DNA of 64,000 nucleotides, taken from Notoacmeibacter ruber. GTDB taxonomy: Bacteria > Pseudomonadota > Alphaproteobacteria > Rhizobiales > Rhizobiaceae. The position numbers were made by a program, and so were the translations under genes. Below are positions 54,704 through 63,204 of the stretch, piece after piece (within the stretch, counting starts at the first letter, position 1; each line of letters starts with the position of its first letter). Under the pieces are notes generated by a model. That model saw nothing but the letters and a program-made list of their open reading frames with translations, was not told the origin of the DNA and searched no databases. The stretch is taken from the NCBI RefSeq assembly GCF_003668555.1, contig NZ_RCWN01000001.1, positions 434,001 to 498,000 on the forward strand. The letters run 5' to 3'.

Positions 54704-57700
54704 ATGAAGCCTCCCCAGATTCCCTATCTTCTGAAGCTCGCCATGGTTGCCGTCGCTTATCCGGCGATGGGGCTGATCGGTCTGGCCTTGACGCAGCCGG
54801 CGCACTTCGAAATCTCTATCTGGCCGCAGGCGGGCCTTGCCATTGCGCTTCTCATCCTGTGGGGCATGAAGCCGTGGCCCGGCATATTCATCGGCTCTAT
54901 CTTTCTGTCGTTCGGCATCGGTGTTTCGTCGGGAATGACAGCCGATCTCTGGCGCCTCTTCACCAGTATCCCCTTCGCCGTCGGCCCGACGCTGCAGGCG
55001 GTCGCAGCCGCGTGGATCACCAGAAAGCTCTTCGGCAATCCGCTACGGTTTGGAAGTTTCATCGATATCGGCCTCTTGCTCCTCATCTGCGGGCCGCTGA
55101 TATGCGCCATAGCGCCGACGCTCGGTTTCGCCTGGATCATGGCCAAAAACGGCGTGACGGCCGCCGAGGTCCCGCTTAGCTGGTCAGGGTGGTGGTTCGG
55201 TCAGGTTCTCGGCGTCATCGTCTTCCTGCCGATCGGGCTGATCGGCCCATGGCGTCCCTGGACGCTTACGTTGAAAGGCAGCCCGGCAACGGGCTTTACC
55301 CGTTTGACGGTCAGCATCCTCGCTTTGTCGCTTTGCCTGACCTTCGTCGCATCGGGGATCACCGAACGCACCGCCGTCGAGCGTAACGAGAAGGCGTTCG
55401 AATCCCTTGTGAACGATCACCAGTTCGCTCTTCGTCAGCGGCTGGAAAGCTATGAACAGATACTCGATGCTGCGGTCGGTCTCTTCAAGAGTTCGGATGA
55501 GGTCACGCCGGAGGAATGGGAAACCTTCATCCAGCAAGTAACGAAGAACACCGCGCTGGAGCAGTCATACGATATCGGGGTCATCAAGCGGGTGCCGGAA
55601 AATTCTCCCGCCCGGCAATTCTCCATCGGCAACTACCACCTTTCGCATGTCTGGGGCCGGGATAGCTGGAGCACCCCGCTCACCACAGAATATTTCTCCG
55701 TTTCGCGATCGGAGCCATCGGATTGGACACCCAATCCGGAGTGGCAGGCCGGCCGAAATGGCGCTGCGCTCCATGCCCGTGACACCGGCAGCAGCGCGAT
55801 CAGCCGACAGCTTGGGCAAAATACCCCCGAACCGGGCTTTCTGATTTTTACACCGCTCTATGCCGGAGGGGCCGTGTCGCTCACGGTCGCCCAGCGGCAG
55901 GAGGCGTTCGAAGGCTGGGTCTATATCCAGGTGACCGGTCAGGCTTTGATGACCAGCCTGACAAAGAGCCAGGGCGTCAGCCTGGACTTCTCGGTCTATG
56001 AGGGTCCGGAGGCACAGCCTGCGCGCCTGATTTACACGACCATTTCGAACGTGCCGCGATCCGAAGAGTTTCGGATCGAGAAGACATTGCCGGTCATGGA
56101 GCGCTCATGGACGATCATCTGGCGGAGCACGCCTGATTTTCACTCGGTGATCAGTGCCCATGAGGGAATTTACGTCCTGACGGGCGGTCTTCTGCTGACG
56201 TTCCTGCTGAGCCTCTTCTTGCTTGCTCTGGATCGCCGGCAAGAAGCGATCAGACAAATGGTCGAGCGAAAAACCCGGGAAGTCCTGGCTGTCGAGCAGG
56301 AGAACCGCTCGATTATCGAGACGGCGGTTGTCGGCATCGTGGTCCTGGACCGTGCGGGGCAAATTCTCCGATATAACCAGGCGGTCAATCGCCTAGCAGG
56401 CGGTCCCTCAACCGACGCGGAACTGCAGTCGTTTCTTGAGCAACTCAACCTTCTCGACAGGCAAGACGGAGGGACCGACCACGAAGTGAGGTCGGTCCAT
56501 TGGCGTGGCGAGACCATGCACTTGACCGTCCAGTTGAACAGCTGGACAGGCGAAAACGACGAGCCACGCTATACAGCGATCATTCGCGATATTACCGGAG
56601 AGATCCAGGCCAAGCGTACGCTGGAGGAAACCGAGGAACGATGGAAGATGGCGCTCGAAGGTGCCAATCTCGGCGTTTTCGACATCGATTTGCCCAACGG
56701 CACATCGACTGTTTCGGAAACTTGGAAAACGATGCTTGGCTTTGCTCCAGATGCACAAATCGATCCGCAAGCCGAATGGCTCGACAGAGTGCACCCCGAC
56801 GATCTTCCGAAAGTGCAGGAAGAAGATCGCGCATGCATGGCACAGGAAAAAGCACGCTCGGTCATGGAGTATCGCATACGGCGTGCTGACGGTCGTTGGA
56901 TCTGGCTCCGTTCCGATGCGGTTATCACAGCCTACGATAGGGACGGGCGCCCCCTGCGCATGGTGGGAACGCAGACCGATGTCACCGAACTGAAAAACGC
57001 AGTTACGGCGCTGCAGGCCAACGAACAGAAGTTCCGCAATGCAATCGAAGATGCGCCTGTCGGTATGGCGCTGGTTACGCCCGGGCGGGAGTGGATCAAG
57101 GTCAACGCGGCGCTCTGCACATTGCTCGGCTATAGCGAGCAAGAGCTGTTGGGCCTCGATGTCAGCGATTTCGTCAACGCGGCTGATCTGGCGAGCCTCA
57201 ATGACGGAAAGCTGGAACAGGTTTTGCGAGGTGAGATCTCGACCTATCAGCGGGAGTTGAGGGTCTATCACAGGGATGGCCGCCTTCTGTGGGTTCTGAT
57301 CAGTGTCTCACTGGGCCGAGATCACGAAGGGTCCGATCATTTGATCGTGATCTTTCAGGATATCACGGAGCAGAAGGAGATGGAGCGGTTGAAGTCCGAG
57401 TTCGTGGCCAGCGTCAGTCACGAATTGCGCACGCCCCTGACCTCTATTCGCGGGTCGCTTGGCCTCATCATCGGATCGCTAAGTCACGAACTGTCTGACG
57501 GGGTGGAACGCTTGTTGACGATCGCCCACGCCAATTCGGAAAGACTGGTCCATCTCGTCAACGACATTCTCGACCTGGAGAAGATGTCGTCCGGAAAGAT
57601 GTCATTCGATATCGAGGAGGAATCCCTTGGCATCCTGATTCGCGACGCGGTCGAAGCCAATCAGGGGTTTGCGGATCAGCTTGGCATCGAACAGGATCTG

Positions 57701-58114
57701 GACGGAACGCCATTTGATGTCAGGGTCGAAGTCGATTCCAACCGATTCCATCAGGTGCTTGCCAACCTCTTGTCAAATGCCGTGAAATTCTCGCCGGAAG
57801 GCGGCACCGTGCGCGTTTTCGGCGAAATGCGGGGTGGCAATATACGGATCTACGTCAAAGATGACGGGCCGGGCATTGCACCACAATTTCGATCCCGCAT
57901 CTTTTCGCGCTTCGCACAGGCAGACTCTTCCGCCACGCGCAAAGCCAATGGGACCGGCCTCGGACTGCATCTTGCAAAGATGATGGTCGAGGAAATGGGT
58001 GGCCGGATCGGTTTCGAAAGCGACTACGGGGACGGCTCGACCTTCTGGATCGAACTGCCTGTCACAAACGCCGCCGGTGAAAATGCGTCCGGTCCGGAGA
58101 AGTCTTTCGGCTGA
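54704..58114 (+). CDS. Membrane histidine kinase with MASE1, CHASE and multiple PAS domains
   Basis: Sensor of 1136 residues. Residues 1-220 are a MASE1-like membrane domain (WPQAGLAIALLILWGMKPWPGIFIGS, about eight helices). A CHASE extracellular sensor lies near 230-480 and a closing helix near 490. PAS domains follow near 540-640, 645-770 and 775-895, then HisKA with His906 in VSHELRTPLTSIRGSLG, and HATPase (NLLSNAVKFS, DDGPGIA, GTGLGLHLAK). There is no receiver. The kinase core is a close relative of the one at 49151. A stand-alone receiver lies convergent 11 bp downstream, its likely target. Ligand unknown. Confidence 0.88.
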   Translation: MKPPQIPYLLKLAMVAVAYPAMGLIGLALTQPAHFEISIWPQAGLAIALLILWGMKPWPGIFIGSIFLSFGIGVSSGMTADLWRLFTSIPFAVGPTLQAVAAAWITRKLFGNPLRFGSFIDIGLLLLICGPLICAIAPTLGFAWIMAKNGVTAAEVPLSWSGWWFGQVLGVIVFLPIGLIGPWRPWTLTLKGSPATGFTRLTVSILALSLCLTFVASGITERTAVERNEKAFESLVNDHQFALRQRLESYEQILDAAVGLFKSSDEVTPEEWETFIQQVTKNTALEQSYDIGVIKRVPENSPARQFSIGNYHLSHVWGRDSWSTPLTTEYFSVSRSEPSDWTPNPEWQAGRNGAALHARDTGSSAISRQLGQNTPEPGFLIFTPLYAGGAVSLTVAQRQEAFEGWVYIQVTGQALMTSLTKSQGVSLDFSVYEGPEAQPARLIYTTISNVPRSEEFRIEKTLPVMERSWTIIWRSTPDFHSVISAHEGIYVLTGGLLLTFLLSLFLLALDRRQEAIRQMVERKTREVLAVEQENRSIIETAVVGIVVLDRAGQILRYNQAVNRLAGGPSTDAELQSFLEQLNLLDRQDGGTDHEVRSVHWRGETMHLTVQLNSWTGENDEPRYTAIIRDITGEIQAKRTLEETEERWKMALEGANLGVFDIDLPNGTSTVSETWKTMLGFAPDAQIDPQAEWLDRVHPDDLPKVQEEDRACMAQEKARSVMEYRIRRADGRWIWLRSDAVITAYDRDGRPLRMVGTQTDVTELKNAVTALQANEQKFRNAIEDAPVGMALVTPGREWIKVNAALCTLLGYSEQELLGLDVSDFVNAADLASLNDGKLEQVLRGEISTYQRELRVYHRDGRLLWVLISVSLGRDHEGSDHLIVIFQDITEQKEMERLKSEFVASVSHELRTPLTSIRGSLGLIIGSLSHELSDGVERLLTIAHANSERLVHLVNDILDLEKMSSGKMSFDIEEESLGILIRDAVEANQGFADQLGIEQDLDGTPFDVRVEVDSNRFHQVLANLLSNAVKFSPEGGTVRVFGEMRGGNIRIYVKDDGPGIAPQFRSRIFSRFAQADSSATRKANGTGLGLHLAKMMVEEMGGRIGFESDYGDGSTFWIELPVTNAAGENASGPEKSFG

Positions 58115-58125
58115 TAGGTGGGGTG

Positions 58126-58533
58126 CTAGGAGCCGGGAAACCGCGTCGGTCGGTCGACAGAGGCCGCATCGTCGCCGAGATAGCCGCGTGCTTCCGAAGC
58201 AAGGCTCATAGGATTGAAAGGTTTGGCGATCACGCCCCGTGCGCCGAGAGCAATGAATTGCTCCACTTCATGCCGCTGGGTTCTGGCGGTCATGAAGACC
58301 ACGGGAATATGGGTGGTTTCTGTCTCTTCGCGTAGGTGTGAGAGGACAGTCGGCCCGTCCATATTCGGCATCATCACGTCAAGCAGAATGAGGTCGGGTT
58401 TCCATTCCCGCGCGATCTCGAGGGCATCCTTGCCGTTATCGCTGCATTTCACGTCCAGTTCGGGGTCGAGTTGCAGCGACATTTCCGCAATCTCGCGAAT
58501 GTCGGCATCGTCATCGACGTAAAGAATGCGCAT
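58126..58533 (-). CDS. Single-domain response regulator (receiver only), paralogue of 51244-51630
   Basis: Receiver of 135 residues from ATG 58533, with YVDDDADIRE, phosphoacceptor Asp52 in LILLDVMMPNMDGP, FMTARTQ and Lys in AKPFNPMSL. The tail of about 15 residues has no domain. The frame is open to 58782, but those residues are non-coding in character. It is convergent with the MASE1/CHASE kinase. The close likeness to the other stand-alone receiver and of their two kinases suggests a duplicated kinase-receiver pair. Confidence 0.9.
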   Translation of the reverse strand: MRILYVDDDADIREIAEMSLQLDPELDVKCSDNGKDALEIAREWKPDLILLDVMMPNMDGPTVLSHLREETETTHIPVVFMTARTQRHEVEQFIALGARGVIAKPFNPMSLASEARGYLGDDAASVDRPTRFPGS

Positions 58534-58780
58534 GTCGAGCGTCTCCTGCTTCGGGCATACTACCTGAGAATGGATTTGGATGAACCCGCCAGCCTGTTGA
58601 TCGACAGCGATCGTGCTGAGGCCCCCGACTTCACCGGAAGCTGGCATTCTTTCCACGGAATGAAAGAGCGACACGATAAGTTGATCGCAGTCTGGAAGTT
58701 TTCCAGATTTCCGTCTTTGACTGCCCCTGCCGGGAGGAATATCAGCGCCTTGTCGAAGAACACGAAGAGCAGGGGCAACC

Positions 58781-60379
58781 ATGAGGAGAGGGAATTGTGC
58801 GCGTAAGGGGTGGATAGCGATTGTAGGGGCCGTCTTCGCTGCAATCGCTACGACCGGGTTGACCGGCGCCGAAGAAGAGGCGCTTCAAACACCTGACGGC
58901 GGGCAATTGCCGCCCTATGCGAACGTGACCGGTAGCCTCTCGGAACGCGATGATCTCTCGGCGGAGGACAAACAGCGCGTGGAACAGGTGACACGCCCCG
59001 TCACCACCTTCGATGAGCCGGAAGCATTCGAAGCGATGAGCGGTGGGGCAGCCACGTCAACCAAGTTCGTCAACCGCAACTCCTTCTCGCATTCCTCCGC
59101 CAACCTCACCTTTGCGGAAGAGGAGCGTTTCAAGCTTGGCAACGCGCTTTTTAGAAAGCTCTGGGTCGCCGCGCCCTCATCCACACAGGCCTCGGATGGT
59201 CTGGGACCACTCTTCAACGCGCGCGCCTGCCAGAACTGTCACCTGAAGGACGGCCGCGGCCATCCTCCCGCGCCGGGCGAACCGGCCGTTTCAATGCTGA
59301 TCCGTCTCGGCAAGCCTGCGGCGACCGACGAAGAACGTAAGATGCTGGAGAATTTTCTGGCGCCGGCTATTCCCGACGATACCTATGGCGGGCAGCTTCA
59401 GACGGCCGCAGTGCCGGCCTTGGCACCCGAAGGACAGGTCGAAATCCGCTATGAGGAAGTGCCCGTTACCCTGGCTGACGGGACCGAGGTCTCACTCCGC
59501 AAGCCGCATTATAGCCTGACCGAACTCGCCTACGGCTCCCTCGATGAGGGTCTCAGTCTTTCGCCCCGGATCGCCAATCCCATGATCGGCATGGGTCTTC
59601 TTCAAGCCATCCATCCCGCCGATCTGATGCGTCATGCCGATCCGGACGATGAAAATGGCGATGGTATTTCCGGTCGCATGGCCTGGGCTCGGGGGAGCCT
59701 GGAATCCAACGTGATCCCCGGCCGTTTCGGTTGGAAGGCTCAGAATGCGACGGTGCACGAACAGTCTTCTGAGGCCTTGGCTGGCGATATCGGAATCTCT
59801 TCGCCGCCCGTGCCCAAATCCTATGGCGATTGTACGGACGCTCAGACCGACTGTCTCGCCCAGCCGAATGGCGAACAGGAACGGCTTGGCCCGACCGAGG
59901 CGCCCGATCCGGTGATCGAGCTCATTGCATTCTATTCGGAGAACCTCGCCGTTCCCGAGCGCCGCGATGTGGATGATCCTGAGGTTCTGGCCGGGAAGGA
60001 AGCGTTCTACGCTGCCGGCTGCCCAAGCTGCCACAAGCCGAAATTCGTGACCCGGCGCGACGCCTCCAATAAAGCGCATGCGTTTCAGTTGATCTGGCCT
60101 TACTCGGACCTTCTCCTCCACGATATGGGGGAAGGCCTGGCGGACGGTCAGCAGGTCGGCCGCGCAAATGGCCGCGAATGGCGGACGCAGCCGCTTTGGG
60201 GTATCGGCCTGACGGAGGTGGTCTCGGGCCACACGCTCTTCCTTCACGACGGTCGCGCCCGCAATCTGGAAGAAGCCATCCTCTGGCATGGAGGCGAAGC
60301 TCAAGCCGCTCGCGATGCCTATGCCGCCATGGATAAATCACAGCGCGATGCGCTGATCACCTTTTTGGAATCGCTATGA
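58781..60379 (+). CDS. Di-heme oxidoreductase-like protein (DUF1111)
   Basis: Exported protein of 532 residues with an N-terminal signal (basic start, hydrophobic WIAIVGAVFAAIATTGLTGA) and two c-type heme motifs, CQNCH (150-154) and CPSCH (414-418). It belongs to the DUF1111 family (DHOR), distant from MauG-type peroxidases. RLGKPA, NGDGISGRMAW and HDGRARNLEEAILWHGGEA are further conserved stretches. It acts in the periplasm, probably in electron transfer. It overlaps the imelysin gene by 4 nt; DUF1111, imelysin and DUF1513 genes usually occur together, in settings linked to iron uptake. The exact reaction is unknown. Confidence 0.88.
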   Translation: MRRGNCARKGWIAIVGAVFAAIATTGLTGAEEEALQTPDGGQLPPYANVTGSLSERDDLSAEDKQRVEQVTRPVTTFDEPEAFEAMSGGAATSTKFVNRNSFSHSSANLTFAEEERFKLGNALFRKLWVAAPSSTQASDGLGPLFNARACQNCHLKDGRGHPPAPGEPAVSMLIRLGKPAATDEERKMLENFLAPAIPDDTYGGQLQTAAVPALAPEGQVEIRYEEVPVTLADGTEVSLRKPHYSLTELAYGSLDEGLSLSPRIANPMIGMGLLQAIHPADLMRHADPDDENGDGISGRMAWARGSLESNVIPGRFGWKAQNATVHEQSSEALAGDIGISSPPVPKSYGDCTDAQTDCLAQPNGEQERLGPTEAPDPVIELIAFYSENLAVPERRDVDDPEVLAGKEAFYAAGCPSCHKPKFVTRRDASNKAHAFQLIWPYSDLLLHDMGEGLADGQQVGRANGREWRTQPLWGIGLTEVVSGHTLFLHDGRARNLEEAILWHGGEAQAARDAYAAMDKSQRDALITFLESL

Positions 60380-61476
60380 GACGCCAGCCCATTCTTGCAG
60401 TTCTCGCCGTGTCCTGCGGGCTTTCTTTCCCTGGCGCAGCCTCTGCGCAGTCGGAAGAGCAAGACAAGGCCGGTGTGCGCGCGGTCCTATCCGCCGCAGT
60501 CGATGATTTCATCGTGCCGGAATATCGCGCACTGCAAGAACAGGCGAGGTCCCTTCAGGAAGCGGTCCAGAGCCTTTGCGAGGATCCGGGCACGGCGAAA
60601 CTGGATCAGGCGCGACAATCATTCGCCGAGGCCGTCACTGTATGGTCGCGCGTGGAGACCGTTCGCTTCGGCCCGATCCTCCGGCAGAACGCGGCCGAGC
60701 GGATCTATTTCTTCCCCGATCGTCGTGGGATTGGCCTTCGTCAGGTGCAAGGGGTTCTGGCGGAAGAAGATGCGACGGCGACCGACGCCGAGAGCCTTGC
60801 AGGAAAGAGCGTCGCGCTTCAGGGGCTCGGTACGCTGGAATTCCTTCTGTTCGGCACCGGTGCCGAAGTCCTTGCGGAAGAGGAAGGTGATTTCCGTTGC
60901 CGGTTTGCGGAAGCCGTCGCCGAGCGGATCGAGGTAACCGCCGCCGAAGTGACCGACGAATGGACCGAGCCGGATGGCATCGCGGCCCGCTTTGTCGATC
61001 CGGCATCATCCTATGCCGATTTCCAGACGCAGGAAGATTCGCTTCGCGCCTTGCTCGGGGTTTTCACCAACGGGTTGGAAATGATTGCCGATACGCGCAT
61101 CGCGCCATTTCTCGGCGAGGACGTGAACTCTGTTCGCCCGAAGGCGGCGGCGTGGTGGCGCGCCGGGCTGACCGGGCCGGCCATCCTCGCGAACCTCGAG
61201 GGACTCTCCGATCTGTTTCAACGGTCCGGCATGGCCAACCTCCTGCCGGAGGAAAACGGCAACCTGCCAGTCGAGATCGCCTTTGAGTTCGACAATGCCG
61301 AAAGGGCGCTGCAAAAGGTCGAGACACCCTTGTCCGAAGCTGTCGAGACAGCCGAAGGCCGCTCTCCCTTGGCCTATCTTCTCATCGTGACGCGCAGCCT
61401 GCGCAGTCTGTTTGCGGAGCGTTTTTCTGGCGCTATCGGGCTCGTCGCCGGCTTCTCATCTCTGGATGGAGACTGA
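60376..61476 (+). CDS. Imelysin family protein (variant lacking the conserved histidine)
   Basis: Exported protein of 366 residues with signal peptide ending ASAQS. It has the two-fold helical imelysin layout, with AVTVWSRVETVRFGPI near 88-103 and the C-terminal ARSL/TNGLEMI block. Imelysins carry a GxHxxE motif that may bind iron; here the matching place reads GLGTLEFLLFG, so the His is missing while the Glu remains. Family members take part in iron uptake at the outer membrane or periplasm, and despite the M75 label peptidase activity is doubtful. The start overlaps the DUF1111 gene by 4 nt. Confidence 0.85.
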   Translation: MRRQPILAVLAVSCGLSFPGAASAQSEEQDKAGVRAVLSAAVDDFIVPEYRALQEQARSLQEAVQSLCEDPGTAKLDQARQSFAEAVTVWSRVETVRFGPILRQNAAERIYFFPDRRGIGLRQVQGVLAEEDATATDAESLAGKSVALQGLGTLEFLLFGTGAEVLAEEEGDFRCRFAEAVAERIEVTAAEVTDEWTEPDGIAARFVDPASSYADFQTQEDSLRALLGVFTNGLEMIADTRIAPFLGEDVNSVRPKAAAWWRAGLTGPAILANLEGLSDLFQRSGMANLLPEENGNLPVEIAFEFDNAERALQKVETPLSEAVETAEGRSPLAYLLIVTRSLRSLFAERFSGAIGLVAGFSSLDGD

Positions 61477-61480
61477 CCCG

Positions 61481-62548
61481 ATGAGCGGATTTTCCCGCCG
61501 CACCATTCTTCAGGGTTTCGGTGCCCTGCTGGCTGGCTTTGGTTTGCCGGAGGCCGTCCATGCCGAAAAGGTCGGAAATCCGCTTTTCGCTACCGCCCTG
61601 ATGGAGGGCGAACAATACGGAATGGCCATCCTGGACAGTGATGGTGAAGTGCTGCGGCGCGTCGTTCTGCCGGGCCGTGGTCACGACGTGACCTGCGACA
61701 AGGGCGGGCGACATATCGTTGCGTTCGCCCGGCGACCGGGTACCTTTGCGCTGGCGATCGATCAGCAGCGCGACCGCGAGCCGGTGGTCTTTCATTCTCC
61801 GCCGAACCGGCACTTCTACGGCCATGGTGTCTTCATCCAGAACGACAAGCTTCTGGTGGCCACCGAAAACGATTTCGATAACGGGCGCGGTGTTCTCGGC
61901 CTCTACGACGTGACCGATGGTTTCCGCCGTATCGGCGAATGGTCCAGTCACGGGATCGGACCGCATGATCTGGCGCTTTCGCCGGATGGAAAGAGCCTCA
62001 TCATCGCCAATGGCGGCATGGACACGCACCCTGATTATGGCCGGGAGGTGCTGAATCTCGCCACCATGGAGCCTTCGCTGGTTTTCCTCGATCCGTCCGA
62101 TGGCTCGCTGAGGGAAAAGCATGCGCTTCCGAATGAATGGTCACGCCTTTCGACGCGGCACATGGATGTCGCAGCGGACGGCACCGTCTTTGTCGGCTGC
62201 CAATGGCAGGGCGTCGCTTCGGAATGCCCGCCGCTGCTCCTGTCGTTCCGGGCTGGCGAGGGGCGTCGCGATTATGAGCTTGGCGAACTGGCCACCCGCC
62301 TTCAAGGCTATGTCGGATCAGTGAGCGTCAATCGCGATGCGGAGCGCGTGGCCATCACATCGCCTCACGGCGATCTGGCGATCATGCTCGATACGCGCAC
62401 CGGCACGGTAACAGGCGTCGAAGAAGGGGTGGATCTGTGCGGCGCCGCCCCGCTCGCACAAGGCTTCATCACCTCGACGGGAACGGGTCGCTTCGGCCGA
62501 AACAACCTCCCGGGCCTCTCCTTCGACAACCACATATTGGCGCTCTAA
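61481..62548 (+). CDS. DUF1513 family exported protein, beta-propeller-like
   Basis: Protein of 355 residues with a Tat-type signal (MSGFSRRTILQGFGALLAGFGL, twin Arg at 6-7, cleavage near HAEK). The mature part has repeated short strands with HDVTCD, FYGHGVFIQNDKLLVATEND, GIGPHDLALSPDGKSLIIANGGMDTHPDYGRE and TRHMDVAADGTVFVGCQWQG, which fit a beta-propeller with possible metal-binding histidines. It follows the imelysin by 4 bp, and is probably cotranscribed. Family function is unknown; association with imelysins points to iron or electron transfer in the periplasm. Confidence 0.88.
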   Translation: MSGFSRRTILQGFGALLAGFGLPEAVHAEKVGNPLFATALMEGEQYGMAILDSDGEVLRRVVLPGRGHDVTCDKGGRHIVAFARRPGTFALAIDQQRDREPVVFHSPPNRHFYGHGVFIQNDKLLVATENDFDNGRGVLGLYDVTDGFRRIGEWSSHGIGPHDLALSPDGKSLIIANGGMDTHPDYGREVLNLATMEPSLVFLDPSDGSLREKHALPNEWSRLSTRHMDVAADGTVFVGCQWQGVASECPPLLLSFRAGEGRRDYELGELATRLQGYVGSVSVNRDAERVAITSPHGDLAIMLDTRTGTVTGVEEGVDLCGAAPLAQGFITSTGTGRFGRNNLPGLSFDNHILAL

Positions 62549-62550
62549 TC

Positions 62551-62607
62551 CTTTCCACACTGGAAGAATTGTAAACTAGAGTCTTTGACTCCACTGAAGG
62601 TGGAAAG
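62551..62607. promoter_or_regulatory. Intergenic repeats and paired GANTC sites before the unknown gene
   Basis: CTTTCCAC (62551-62558) and GTGGAAAG (62600-62607) are inverted repeats flanking GAGTC (62579-62583) and GACTC (62587-62591), two GANTC sites that themselves form a dyad around TTT. The region follows DUF1513 and may carry a promoter for the two genes downstream. No clear Irr, RirA or Fur box was recognised. Confidence 0.35.
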
Positions 62608-62644
62608 TAGGAAATAAAAGTCATCATTGCTGTTGAGGTGTTCC

Positions 62645-63187
62645 ATGCCGCGTTTCGATGATACGCGACACGATCGCGCTTGTGCCGCGGTAGACTACCT
62701 GTCCCGCCCTGCGGAACGTCTCGTGGTAGAAGGCTATCGCTCGAGCCTCAGCGGGTGCGCGGAACGCGACCCGAAGGCCTGGGCGGCCGCTTGGATGCTC
62801 TACCAGAACGAACTTGGCGAGATCGATGGCCGCATCGCATTCGACGGTCTGGTGGGACTGATCGGTACGCTGGGACGCTGCGCCACATGCCCGTTGCGGT
62901 TTTTCAGGCGGGATATTTCTCATCTTTGCCGGGATGAGGGCCTACTTCTCGCCCTCGTCGCCGCCGCACAGCATGGTGACGAACAGACCGGACAAATCGC
63001 GGCCGAAGCGCTGTCATGTCCGGCAAAATGCGGAGAATTGGCCATGGCCGCTGCCGAATATGGATTTCGGCTGCGAATGGTCGGCCGGACTCTCTTGCCC
63101 ATCTCCGCATCCTTTACGGCGTCGATCGCCGACAAGAAAGCACAGCCTGCGCGGGACGACCGGCCGGTTGCTGCGACATTACACTGA
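62645..63187 (+). CDS. Unknown cysteine-containing helical protein between DUF1513 and imelysin
   Basis: Protein of 180 residues from ATG 62645 (AGGTG upstream; TTG 62627 would add six residues). I do not recognise a family. It is mostly alpha-helical by composition and has seven cysteines, including CATC (79-82), Cys95 and CPAKC (125-129), which together could bind a metal or cofactor. No signal peptide is evident, so it is probably cytoplasmic, unlike its neighbours. It lies 17 bp before the imelysin gene and is likely cotranscribed with it, which links it to the iron cluster by position only. Confidence 0.7.
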   Translation: MPRFDDTRHDRACAAVDYLSRPAERLVVEGYRSSLSGCAERDPKAWAAAWMLYQNELGEIDGRIAFDGLVGLIGTLGRCATCPLRFFRRDISHLCRDEGLLLALVAAAQHGDEQTGQIAAEALSCPAKCGELAMAAAEYGFRLRMVGRTLLPISASFTASIADKKAQPARDDRPVAATLH

Positions 63188-63204
63188 ACATTGAAAGGAA
63201 CGTC

